A stretch of 64,000 nt of DNA, taken from positions 1-64,000 of the forward strand of contig NZ_SKFG01000022.1 of assembly GCF_004344915.1 (NCBI RefSeq). The letters are read 5' to 3'. Position numbers and translations under genes: made by a program. Below the pieces are notes generated by a model. That model was given only the letters and a program-made list of their open reading frames with translations, did no database searches and had not been told where the DNA came from. Below, in pieces: positions 8,211-17,666 of the stretch; position 1 is the first letter of the stretch; each line of letters opens with the position of its first letter. Source of the stretch: Paenibacillus albiflavus. GTDB taxonomy: Bacteria; Bacillota; Bacilli; Paenibacillales; NBRC-103111.

Positions 8211-9068
8211 ATGGGACCATTTGATTCCATGACTCATGTATCGATTTATACGGCTATCATTGTTATTATCCTGCTCGTTGTTGCACTTCGGACAAATCCG
8301 ATTACAATCGTTATTAAATTTGTCCAAGCGTTTATTTCAAATGGCAAGAACCTGCTTCACTTAATTGCAGTATTACTGATTCTCTATATGAATAAACTTG
8401 AGCTCCAGGTAGAACAGAAACTGAATTTCACGGCTGATTTTGCCCAGACCTTTTCCCAGATTGAAGGCAAATTTGTTGAAAATGTTCAACATTTTTTTTA
8501 CAACGATCTATTAACCTATTTTACTAGTTTCTATTATGTCATTATATTTACGACCCTAATGATTGTTTCGATTGGGATTTATATTTATCAAAAGAATTAT
8601 CAATTGTTTTATGCTTTGTGTTATGCCATTCTGATCACTTATATCGTTGCCATGCCATTCTACCTGTTTTTCCCAGTTACAGAAGTTTGGTACACGCAGC
8701 CAAAGGTTGATCTATTAATTCATAACGTTTTTCCAACGTTCGAACAAGAATATCGCTTGATGTCCGGGATTGATAATTGCTTCCCTAGTTTGCATACTTC
8801 ACTCTCAGTTACGATGGCATTCATTGCTGCACGTTCAGAGAACCGTTTCTGGCGTTATTTTACAGCCATATCAGCTGTCATTGTTATATTCTCTATTTTC
8901 TATTTAGGTATTCACTGGTTCCTCGATATGTGTGGAGGACTAGCACTTGGGATATTCGCCGCTAAAGCAGGTCAGTATATCGCCGATCGTCAAACTACCA
9001 AAGATAAGAAGCTGGGGGCTAGGGTGACGGTACCGTCCCAATCTAAGACTCAAAATTTAAGTGAATAA
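8211..9068 (+). CDS. PAP2/Aur1-type phosphatase or phosphotransferase
   Basis: A 285-residue membrane protein with about six helices. It carries the PAP2 C2 motif PSLHT (192-196, His195) and the C3 motif GIHWFLD (233-239, His235 and Asp239). The classic C1 motif KxxxxxxRP is not evident, which is the pattern of the Aur1/Ipt1-like branch rather than ordinary phosphatidic-acid phosphatases. The substrate is probably a lipid pyrophosphate or phospholipid, but this cannot be told from sequence. The ATG follows TTGGAGGGA. It is a single transcription unit between a weak promoter and a strong terminator. It is not part of the conserved B. subtilis order here. Confidence 0.85.
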   Translation: MGPFDSMTHVSIYTAIIVIILLVVALRTNPITIVIKFVQAFISNGKNLLHLIAVLLILYMNKLELQVEQKLNFTADFAQTFSQIEGKFVENVQHFFYNDLLTYFTSFYYVIIFTTLMIVSIGIYIYQKNYQLFYALCYAILITYIVAMPFYLFFPVTEVWYTQPKVDLLIHNVFPTFEQEYRLMSGIDNCFPSLHTSLSVTMAFIAARSENRFWRYFTAISAVIVIFSIFYLGIHWFLDMCGGLALGIFAAKAGQYIADRQTTKDKKLGARVTVPSQSKTQNLSE

Positions 9069-9075
9069 TAATACT

Positions 9076-9118
9076 AAAAAACTCCTATATCAGTGAACAA
9101 TCACTGGATAGGAGTTTT
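9076..9118. terminator. Bidirectional terminator after the PAP2 gene
   Basis: Long stem ACTCCTATATCAGTGA / TCACTGGATAGGAGT with loop ACAA, with A5 on the left and T4 on the right. It can end transcripts from the PAP2 gene (plus) and the small gene at 9146-9445 (minus). Confidence 0.85.
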
Positions 9119-9145
9119 ATTTATGCCGCATGAAGTACAATATCA

Positions 9146-9445
9146 TCACCAAGACACAATACGAACTAAATACTCGACTTCTTTAAGATCCATATAATTT
9201 TTGAAGGCATTAGCAGAATTGCCTAAATCAATTAATTGAAGCGTGATTCTGTAGTCGCCAAGCTTAGCATTTTGGGAAGTTCGGATCATAACTTTAAAAT
9301 CTGTACTATCCTCCGGCATTAACTTCACTATATCGTTTGGATCGACTCTCACATCCAAATTGGGTGAATTCTGTTCCAGCATAAAATCATTCAGAGGCTC
9401 ATCGAATTGTATAAGTTTACCGCCTCCACCTACAACCCCCTGCAT
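9146..9445 (-). CDS. Small protein of unknown function
   Basis: I do not recognise this protein of about 99 residues. It begins with a glycine-rich stretch (MQGVVGGGGK), then shows alternating hydrophobic/charged strands consistent with a small beta-sandwich: VDPNDIVKL, FKVMIRTSQNAKLGDYRITLQL, EVEYLVRIV. It has no signal peptide or membrane helix. The ATG at 9445 is five bases from an AAGGG site. The ATG at 9448 is also possible, and one at 9487 would add 14 residues but lacks a site. Terminators stand on both sides, so it is probably monocistronic. Confidence 0.55.
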   Translation of the reverse strand: MQGVVGGGGKLIQFDEPLNDFMLEQNSPNLDVRVDPNDIVKLMPEDSTDFKVMIRTSQNAKLGDYRITLQLIDLGNSANAFKNYMDLKEVEYLVRIVSW

Positions 9446-9594
9446 CATGACCCTTCTTTCAACAGCTACCGAGGATGACACTAGCATGTTTCGATTTGCG
9501 TTCCCATTCGAATCGTATCAACTATGAAATAGTAAGAATTAAGCTGCGTTTCATTCGTTCTATAACCGCCTCATCATTTATAAGTTCATTAACC

Positions 9595-9629
9595 AAAAAA
9601 CCGTTGTCGCAGGTCGACAACGGTTTTTT
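9595..9629. terminator. Bidirectional terminator downstream of yajC
   Basis: A6, then a perfect 9-bp stem CCGTTGTCG / CGACAACGG with a 5-base loop, then T6. It ends the ruvC-to-yajC transcription unit on the minus strand. Confidence 0.9.
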
Positions 9630-9658
9630 GTATTGGCCTATTTTCCTATAGTTTAACC

Positions 9659-9964
9659 TTATACAGTCTCAGTGGAAGTGCTTACTATAGTATTCACAGC
9701 AGAACGATCGAATGTCATTTTACTCGCATCGTTTACACGAAGTACAACAACATCGTCAGTAATTTCCATGATTGTCCCATGAAGGCCGCCGATTGTTACT
9801 ACTTTATCGCCTTTTTTAAGATTACCTAACATCATGTTGCGCGTTTTTGTACGTTTTTGTTGTGGTCTGATTAGCAAAAAGTAGAATAAAACGACCATAA
9901 CAATTAATGGTGCAAAAGTAATCCAACCTCCGCCAGCTGATCCTGCTGTTGCTAAATTCATCAT
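9659..9964 (-). CDS. yajC: Preprotein translocase subunit YajC
   Basis: This 101-residue protein has one N-terminal membrane helix (about 17-35), the RPQQKR basic motif just after it (typical of YajC), and a small cytoplasmic domain with KKGDKVVTIGGLHGTI. YajC associates with SecDF. It is the last gene of the ruv-queA-tgt unit, starting with ATG at 9964 after GGGAGGAA, and is followed by a strong terminator. Confidence 0.96.
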   Translation of the reverse strand: MMNLATAGSAGGGWITFAPLIVMVVLFYFLLIRPQQKRTKTRNMMLGNLKKGDKVVTIGGLHGTIMEITDDVVVLRVNDASKMTFDRSAVNTIVSTSTETV

Positions 9965-9988
9965 ACAAAATTCCTCCCTAGAATAAAA

Positions 9989-11140
<1,152 letters not shown>

Positions 11141-12196
11141 TTATTCATAAATAAACATCGCATCTCCAAAGGAGAAGAAACGGTATTGCTCTTTAACAGC
11201 TTCCTCATAGGCATGCATCACATTCTCTTTGCCTGCTAATGCCGATATAAGCATCAGAAGCGTAGATTTAGGCAAATGAAAATTCGTCAGCAATGCATCG
11301 ACGAGCTTATATTGATAACCAGGATAAATAAAAATATCCGTCCAACCGTTGCAGCTTTCAAGCGGGAATGGACGCTGTGCGACCGTCTCTAAAGTTCTTG
11401 CCGAGGTTGTTCCGACTGCTATGATACGTCCGCCTCTTGCCCGAACCTGATTGATTGCATCCGCGGTTTCTTGCGACAGCTCATAATATTCCTCATGCAT
11501 CTTATGCTCTTCAATGTGGTCGACTGAAACGGGACGGAACGTACCCAGTCCAACATGCAGAGTCACATAGGCAAGCTGTACGCCTTTAGCTTGAATTCTT
11601 TCCAACATTTCGGTCGTAAAATGCAGTCCCGCAGTAGGGGCAGCAGCCGAGCCTTCATGCTTCGCATATACAGTCTGATAGCGTTCCTTATCTTGTAATC
11701 GCTCTTTGATATAAGGAGGCAGCGGCATTTGTCCAAGCTGATCCAGGATTTCATTGAAAATCCCTTCATACTGAAACTTGATTCTGCGTTCCCCCATCTC
11801 GCCTTCCTCAAGAACGGTTGCGCGAAGCAGTGGTGTTATTATTTTACCCTCTGAATCCAGGTTCCCAAACTCGAGAACGGTTCCTTTTTTAACTCTTTTA
11901 CCTGGCTTCACAAGTGTCTGCCATTCATCATTGCCAAGTGATTTGAGCAAGAGCAGCTCCGCTTTGGCGCCTGTATCCTGTTTAAAGCCAAAAAGTCGGG
12001 CTGGAATTACCCGCGTATCGTTCATCACGAGTAAATCCCCGACTTGTAAATAATCGATTAACTGTTCAAATTGCTGATGCTTGATTTCACCCGTTTGCTT
12101 ATTTAGCGTCAGCAGCCTGGATCCCGTACGGTTAACAAGCGGTGTCTGCGCAATTAGCTCCTCTGGCAAATCAAAATCAAATTCATTCAAATCCAT
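11141..12196 (-). CDS. queA: S-adenosylmethionine:tRNA ribosyltransferase-isomerase
   Basis: QueA transfers the ribosyl part of SAM to preQ1-tRNA to form epoxyqueuosine. The N-terminus [17 protein letters not shown] and the segments [13 protein letters not shown] and [12 protein letters not shown] are family hallmarks. The 351-residue length is usual. The ATG at 12196 is chosen over an upstream TTG because GGGTGAG lies 8 bases before it. It is directly followed by tgt. Confidence 0.96.
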   Translation of the reverse strand: MDLNEFDFDLPEELIAQTPLVNRTGSRLLTLNKQTGEIKHQQFEQLIDYLQVGDLLVMNDTRVIPARLFGFKQDTGAKAELLLLKSLGNDEWQTLVKPGKRVKKGTVLEFGNLDSEGKIITPLLRATVLEEGEMGERRIKFQYEGIFNEILDQLGQMPLPPYIKERLQDKERYQTVYAKHEGSAAAPTAGLHFTTEMLERIQAKGVQLAYVTLHVGLGTFRPVSVDHIEEHKMHEEYYELSQETADAINQVRARGGRIIAVGTTSARTLETVAQRPFPLESCNGWTDIFIYPGYQYKLVDALLTNFHLPKSTLLMLISALAGKENVMHAYEEAVKEQYRFFSFGDAMFIYE

Positions 12197-12205
12197 ATTC
12201 AAGTC

Positions 12206-14296
12206 TCACCCTTTAGTAATTCGTACTCCGTTAAAATACGCTTGTATAATCTGCTGATACGTATAGCCTTGCAGTGCATAGTTTCGTGCCCCATATTGGG
12301 ATAACCCTAAACCATGACCATAGCCTTTTCCTTTAAAAAGAAAGTTTGTATCCGTTGTGACTGCTCTTACACTACCCTCTGTTCCACCCAATACATAATA
12401 TTGCGATTGACCCGTAGGCGTAGCTTTATTGCTTGAGCCGCTCAAAGTGTAAACGGGGGTATTTCCCGTTTTATTACGTTTGCTACTTGCCCCTTGTATA
12501 GTATAGCTACCTGTATCGACAATATCAAACAAAGTGCTTGGCAAGGAGCCGAGTACAGTACGCAAATAATCCGGAGACTTTGTATTCACAACTTGTCCAT
12601 TCGCTTGCATTTCCGTTACGCGACCCGATTGTCCACGGCTTGTAATTTCAAGTGAAGTCAAGGGTCCATTCAGCTTCGTACCGTTCTGATTGAGCATATC
12701 ACTAAGAGCTGATGCGCTGTAAGAACGTTCCCATACATAAGGGGTATCCATTACGATCGACTCAAGTACGATGACCTGATCTCCCGTATTTAGCTTCGTA
12801 ATGACGGTGCCAAGTGAATTCATCGTCGGCGAAGTCCTCACATTCAAGCCATTCTCAGTAACTGTATAATAGGCAAAATCAGCAGCATTTCGCTTGCCTG
12901 TATCCTTCACATAGCTGCCTTTTACATAGCCTACTCGATTATCATCGAGTAGTACGCGATACCATTGCTCCGGTACACCATTATCAGGTGACTGAACGCT
13001 CATCATATTCGGTGCACTGCTGCCCCACACCTCAGATGGATGTGCTGTTCGACCTCCGGCACTTGCTGAATAGAACGCTGCGATTGGATTGCCCGATTGA
13101 TCGACAATGATCTCATCTTTGGTCGCATTCACGGCTTCAATAACACTATCCGTCTCATTACCCATACCATAATAGGCTTGATCAAATGTATTATCCACTA
13201 CATTGGCAATATCGTATGTATTCCCATTGGTCATCGCATAGGTTCGAGCAATTACCGCTTGCGCTTTTAAAGCTTCAACAGGATAGGAACCGCCCATCTC
13301 TGTGCCGACAACCGAATACAAATATTGTTCAAAAGGAATCTCATTAACGGCAGCTAAATCGTTATTGTACAAGCTAAGCTCAAAATCTCCGCGATAGGTC
13401 CGTTCGGATCTTTCTTTAACCGTAATTCCATTCTGCTGCTTGGAATGAACCCATAACTTTGTATTGGCACCAAATACATATTGTGGAAATAAATGGTCAT
13501 CCGTTTTGTAATCAAAGCTTGATTTAAGCATCACATAAGGAATATCCGTATTCGCTTGCGATAAGCTGATGTTCGGGATCAATTTCGCTGCATCTGATTG
13601 AAGCTTCGTAAGCGAAGCTTTATCAGGTTCATTACCTACCCATACCTGATAATTAGCTTTACCGCTACTGCCAGGAACCATAACAACCGAAGCACTTAAT
13701 CCAGCCTTTGCAATTGTATCCTGCAATTTATCTGCCGATGCTTTATCCTGGTAGGCGCCAGAAGTTAATCGCATCGTTCCTGTAATAATCGGAGAGTAAC
13801 CGCTCATAAGGTCGGCAACCGCGCCATCACGAACAACTTTATCTCGAGCTGACATCGCTTCACTCGCATCCATGAAATGCCCGTATACGACGCGGTAGAT
13901 TGTCTTGCCTTGCTTCGACTCCGCATACACCTGAGCCTTCTCAGGCGGCTTGGACAGACTATCTGCCAACGCCCCAGCTCTACCTGGATCATCTGTAAGC
14001 AAAAGCTGAACACCATATCCATCTGCAACCGAACGAATTTGCTCTGCCGAATCACTTAACCAGTATTCAATGGTATTTCTATCATTCCGAATTCCTATAT
14101 CAAATCCATTCGTTGTGCTCAACGTAATAGAAGACTCTATTGAACTTTTACTATGGTTCATAAATAGAGCCACTCGAATATTATCCATTATCGCAGCAGA
14201 AGCCTCACTGCCGCTTAATGGGATTGTCGCACCAAGCAATATCGTACCTGCTAGTGTGATTCTACCAATCGTACGCAGCCAAAAGGTTGATTTCAC
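12206..14296 (-). CDS. SpoIID/LytB-family protein with SPOR-like repeats
   Basis: This is a 696-residue exported protein. A signal peptide (about 1-35, ending SEASA) is followed by three SPOR-like segments (about 60-265), then a SpoIID domain (from about 295) with the catalytic-type motif GTEMGGSYPVEALKAQAV. The SpoIID region is interrupted by an SH3-like segment (ENGLNVRTSPT) and resumes at the C-terminal GHGLGLSQYGA. SpoIID enzymes are lytic transglycosylases. Here the loop reads YSASAGGRTAHPSEVWG, lacking the Cys/His seen in canonical SpoIID, as in LytB-type paralogues. The start is GTG at 14296, 9 bases after GGGAG. It sits between ruvB and queA, probably in the same unit. Confidence 0.88.
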   Translation of the reverse strand: MKSTFWLRTIGRITLAGTILLGATIPLSGSEASAAIMDNIRVALFMNHSKSSIESSITLSTTNGFDIGIRNDRNTIEYWLSDSAEQIRSVADGYGVQLLLTDDPGRAGALADSLSKPPEKAQVYAESKQGKTIYRVVYGHFMDASEAMSARDKVVRDGAVADLMSGYSPIITGTMRLTSGAYQDKASADKLQDTIAKAGLSASVVMVPGSSGKANYQVWVGNEPDKASLTKLQSDAAKLIPNISLSQANTDIPYVMLKSSFDYKTDDHLFPQYVFGANTKLWVHSKQQNGITVKERSERTYRGDFELSLYNNDLAAVNEIPFEQYLYSVVGTEMGGSYPVEALKAQAVIARTYAMTNGNTYDIANVVDNTFDQAYYGMGNETDSVIEAVNATKDEIIVDQSGNPIAAFYSASAGGRTAHPSEVWGSSAPNMMSVQSPDNGVPEQWYRVLLDDNRVGYVKGSYVKDTGKRNAADFAYYTVTENGLNVRTSPTMNSLGTVITKLNTGDQVIVLESIVMDTPYVWERSYSASALSDMLNQNGTKLNGPLTSLEITSRGQSGRVTEMQANGQVVNTKSPDYLRTVLGSLPSTLFDIVDTGSYTIQGASSKRNKTGNTPVYTLSGSSNKATPTGQSQYYVLGGTEGSVRAVTTDTNFLFKGKGYGHGLGLSQYGARNYALQGYTYQQIIQAYFNGVRITKG

Positions 14297-14448
14297 AATG
14301 TACATCTCCCATCCATTTGTTATGTATCTAATAGAATTTGAGAACAATCATTCGACAAATTCATTACATAGTAACCATAGCAAAAGATGGGTGCTCTATC
14401 AAGTAGAAACGATGCCCCTTCGATAGAAGGCGGACCTTGCTTCTATAC

Positions 14449-15453
14449 TTAATTTTGGTCTGGAATTGGTAGACCCAGATGTGCATATGCTTGCGGAGTA
14501 ACGGTTCTCCCTCTTGGTGTCCGCTGCAAAAACCCGATTTGCAGCAAGTAAGGCTCATAGACATCCTCGATCGTCTGACTTTCCTCGCCAATTGTCGCAG
14601 CAATGGTATCCAGACCTACAGGACCGCCCGCAAAGCTGGTAATAATCGCACGCAACATCTTATGATCAATCTCATCAAGCCCCAGATTATCGACTTGTAT
14701 TAAGCTTAGCGCAGTTTGTGCAAGTTCAGTCGTAATCACGCCGTCGCCTCTAACCTGCGCAAAATCACGAACACGCTTAAGCAAACGGTTCGCAATACGA
14801 GGTGTCCCTCGTGAACGCATCCCGATCTCACGTGCAGCCTCGCCTACAATACCGACCTCTAGAATATCGGCAGTACGGGTAACGATATAGGTAAGCTCAT
14901 CCACCGTATAATATTCAAGTCGCGACACCACCCCGAAACGGTCACGTAGCGGAGCTGATAGAAGACCGATTCGAGTCGTTGCTCCCACGAGTGTGAAAGC
15001 AGGCAGATCGAGTCTCACGGATCGTGCTGATGGACCTTTCCCAATAATAATATCCAGTGCAAAGTCCTCCATTGCTGGATATAAGACTTCCTCTACCGTA
15101 CGATGAAGACGATGAATCTCATCAATAAAGAGGACATCCCCTTCCTGCAAATTCGTCAGAATAGCAGCTAGATCGCCAGGTCGTTCAATCGCTGGCCCTG
15201 ATGTTGTTCGTATATTAACACCTAATTCATTGGCAATAATGTTCGAAAGTGTTGTTTTTCCTAAGCCTGGAGGTCCATACAGAATCACATGATCCAGTGC
15301 TTCCTTGCGAAGCTTAGCAGCTTCTATATACACCTTGAGATTATCCTTCACCTGTGACTGTCCGATATACTCTGAAAGATACCTAGGCCTAAGACTAAAC
15401 TCAGCGACGGAATCCTCCATCATCAGGTTCGCGGATATAATCCGATCCTCCAT
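14449..15453 (-). CDS. ruvB: Holliday junction branch-migration ATPase RuvB
   Basis: RuvB is the hexameric AAA+ motor that drives branch migration with RuvA. Walker A is GPPGLGKTT (60-68) and Walker B is VLFIDE ending at 111-112. The sensor motif GATTR follows, and a C-terminal winged helix ends with [12 protein letters not shown]. Length is 334 residues, as usual. The ATG at 15453 has AGGAGGAAA. Confidence 0.98.
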   Translation of the reverse strand: MEDRIISANLMMEDSVAEFSLRPRYLSEYIGQSQVKDNLKVYIEAAKLRKEALDHVILYGPPGLGKTTLSNIIANELGVNIRTTSGPAIERPGDLAAILTNLQEGDVLFIDEIHRLHRTVEEVLYPAMEDFALDIIIGKGPSARSVRLDLPAFTLVGATTRIGLLSAPLRDRFGVVSRLEYYTVDELTYIVTRTADILEVGIVGEAAREIGMRSRGTPRIANRLLKRVRDFAQVRGDGVITTELAQTALSLIQVDNLGLDEIDHKMLRAIITSFAGGPVGLDTIAATIGEESQTIEDVYEPYLLQIGFLQRTPRGRTVTPQAYAHLGLPIPDQN

Positions 15454-15505
15454 GGTTGTTTCCTCCTATTTCTATAATAAGCAAGTGATGCACACATTGT
15501 TGTAT

Positions 15506-16132
15506 TTATAATTTAAATAGGGCCTGAAGCGCATGACGCATAATAACTTCAACAGGCTCCGTATCTGCGCACTTGCCACGTATGGCTGCTAAAGCGCGAT
15601 CAGCTTCACTTTCATTGTAGCCTAGACCAAGCAAAGCTTCTTTAGCCTCAGACCAGCTGTTTGCTAATTTACCTGTATTTATTCCGTCGTCGCCAAGCCC
15701 GAGATCATGAGCAAGTAAACTTGCACCTTCTGGCATACCTAGCTTGTCCTTTAGATCAAGGACGATTCGCTGTGCTGTTTTCTTACCGATGCCAGGCAGT
15801 TTGGTCAGGAAGTTAACATTCTCATTCTGAATCGCTGTTATAACAGCCTCTGGCTTAGCACCTGATAATGCGCCTAAAGCAACCTTCGGACCAATACCAG
15901 ACACACCTAACAATTTACGGAACACTTGCTGCTCCTCACGTGTCGTAAATCCATATAGCAAATGAGCATCTTCACGTACATGATAATGAATATAGAATGT
16001 AACCTCCTTACCTTCCTGCAAAGAGGGCAAAAATGGATTAGGACACCATACCCTGTATCCAATTCCGTTCACATCTACAACGACATACTCCATTTCACGA
16101 CATGCCAGAATGCCTCGTACAAAATCGATCAT
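15506..16132 (-). CDS. ruvA: Holliday junction DNA-binding subunit RuvA
   Basis: The 208-residue RuvA binds four-way junctions and loads RuvB. It has an N-terminal OB fold (MIDFVRGIL), two helix-hairpin-helix motifs (LLGVSGIGPKVA and LTKLPGIGKKTA), and a C-terminal RuvB-binding domain (EAKEALLGLGYNESEA). Its ATG overlaps the ruvC stop by four bases (ATGA), so translation is coupled. Confidence 0.98.
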   Translation of the reverse strand: MIDFVRGILACREMEYVVVDVNGIGYRVWCPNPFLPSLQEGKEVTFYIHYHVREDAHLLYGFTTREEQQVFRKLLGVSGIGPKVALGALSGAKPEAVITAIQNENVNFLTKLPGIGKKTAQRIVLDLKDKLGMPEGASLLAHDLGLGDDGINTGKLANSWSEAKEALLGLGYNESEADRALAAIRGKCADTEPVEVIMRHALQALFKL

Positions 16133-16632
16133 CCTCTAACACTTCCATTCAACTTATTCTGCAGCGAAGAAGAATGCGCATGACAAATAGCTATTGCCAG
16201 CGCATCCGCCACATCGTCCGGCTTCGGTACAGCAGACAGTTTAAGGAATAGCTTCACCATCTCCTGAACCTGCTTCTTCTCCGCCTTGCCATACCCAACA
16301 ATCGCTTGTTTAACCTGCAGTGGCGTGTATTCACCGATCTGCAATCCTCGCTGCTTCGCTGCCAGCATGACGACACCCCGCGCCTCGCCTACTGTGAGTG
16401 CTGTTGTTACATTGCGATTAAAGAACAGCTTCTCAATTCCCATCGCATCTGGTTTATATTTATCAATTAATTGCAATGTGGATTCATAAATAATCTCCAG
16501 TCGATCCACAGTTGGCGTATGAGCTTCCGTCTGAATCGCTCCATATTGAACAGGAACAATCCGTGATCCTAATTTATCTACAAATCCAAAGCCTACAATC
16601 GCAAGTCCTGGATCAATTCCCAAAATACGCAA
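16129..16632 (-). CDS. ruvC: Holliday junction resolvase RuvC
   Basis: This endonuclease cuts Holliday junctions symmetrically. The RNase H-like fold begins RILGIDPG with catalytic Asp7. The acidic residues GIEKLFF and DVADALAIAICH complete the active site. The start is TTG at 16632, giving 167 residues, about nine bases after AAGGAG. An in-frame TTG at 16650 lies on the ribosome binding site and is unlikely. It is first of the ruvC-A-B series, behind a hairpin that separates it from bofC. Confidence 0.97.
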   Translation of the reverse strand: MRILGIDPGLAIVGFGFVDKLGSRIVPVQYGAIQTEAHTPTVDRLEIIYESTLQLIDKYKPDAMGIEKLFFNRNVTTALTVGEARGVVMLAAKQRGLQIGEYTPLQVKQAIVGYGKAEKKQVQEMVKLFLKLSAVPKPDDVADALAIAICHAHSSSLQNKLNGSVRG

Positions 16633-16763
16633 TCTTGCCCTCTCCTTCAACTTAAGGCTTTATCCATTGCCCAAAAAATCCAAGAAGAAACGGTTCCACC
16701 GTCTCTCTATAATGCGAACATATGTATCACTATGAAATGAATTATAGCAGATAAATACCAAAA

Positions 16764-16806
16764 GAGATAGACACTCTCCTTAACAGTAAGGAGAAACATC
16801 TATCCC
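16764..16806 (-). terminator. Hairpin between bofC and ruvC
   Basis: Two stacked stems, GATAGA/TCTATC and TCTCCTTA/TAAGGAGA, close over a four-base loop. On the minus strand they lead into CTCTTTT. This is a likely intrinsic terminator for bofC. Confidence 0.65.
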
Positions 16807-16841
16807 TCGAAAACTTACATTTATATCCATTTAATATCTAG

Positions 16842-17510
16842 TTACTGGCCTTCAGCCTTGCTGCTACCCGCTAACTGATCTGCACCAGCTCTAGCATAAT
16901 CTGCAAATGTAGATAGCACCGAATTATACTCATCTATATCAGTCACACGAATGCCGGCAAACAATTGTGCAACCGTTTCAGGTGGAAGCGCACTCTTCAA
17001 ATATGGGATGTTAAGCTGAAAAAATGACTGGATCACCTTATTCTGCATAGGAATCCCGTCGAATAAAGACAATACGCCACTTTCATCTACGCCGAAATAA
17101 GCAGCTTCTTTACATGATGCAGATAAATCCTGAATATGTTCAGTCAGGTAGACCTGATCTTCTCCCTGTATGGACAGCCTCCAAGCTGGATGCTCCTTCA
17201 CCAGCTTAGCAATTTCTCCAGGTGTGCGGGTGCCGATGCGCTGCAGTTCTTCGCCACAGACAAATGTTTTCTGAATGACAACCTCTTTGGATTGTTTGAG
17301 TTTAGTTAGATTACCAAGAACCGCTTGATTAGATACTTCCCATGACAACGGCTCGTCACTTGCAACAGGTTCGAACACGCTCTGGGATTTATCAGAACCG
17401 CTCCAATAAAGTAGAACAGGTATAACAAGCAGAGCAGATATCCCGAGCGAGATCCATTTAACTTTACGACGCAGCTTTTTTTTCAATTGTTTGAGCATGC
17501 TCATAATCAT
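16842..17510 (-). CDS. bofC: BofC, forespore checkpoint protein
   Basis: BofC is a forespore protein exported to the intermembrane space. In B. subtilis it restrains SpoIVB signalling to the sigma-K checkpoint. The 222 residues show a basic N-terminus, one membrane anchor (about 20-37), then the BofC segments VIQKTFVCGEE, HPAWRLSIQG, DLSASCKEAAYFGVDESG and FFQLNIPYLKSALP. The two cysteines, in FVCGEE and ASCKE, are typical. It is adjacent to the ruv genes as in B. subtilis. The ATG at 17510 has AGGAG nine bases upstream. Confidence 0.93.
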   Translation of the reverse strand: MIMSMLKQLKKKLRRKVKWISLGISALLVIPVLLYWSGSDKSQSVFEPVASDEPLSWEVSNQAVLGNLTKLKQSKEVVIQKTFVCGEELQRIGTRTPGEIAKLVKEHPAWRLSIQGEDQVYLTEHIQDLSASCKEAAYFGVDESGVLSLFDGIPMQNKVIQSFFQLNIPYLKSALPPETVAQLFAGIRVTDIDEYNSVLSTFADYARAGADQLAGSSKAEGQ

Positions 17511-17666
17511 CCCATCGATCTCCTCTCATCCCTATTTCCACTATTTTTCCCATAGCGAAAACTCGATATACATGCAGGATTTATCGACAGATAAGCCGAA
17601 TTAAACATGTTAGATCGTTTTTTCTACCTTTCGTCCTTACTTTAACTTTCTACAGGAGGAAAACGC

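Noticed and set aside
14070-14448. Plus-strand frame across the ruvB/SpoIID-like gap
   Set aside because: Mostly antisense to the SpoIID-like gene and lacks a ribosome binding site.
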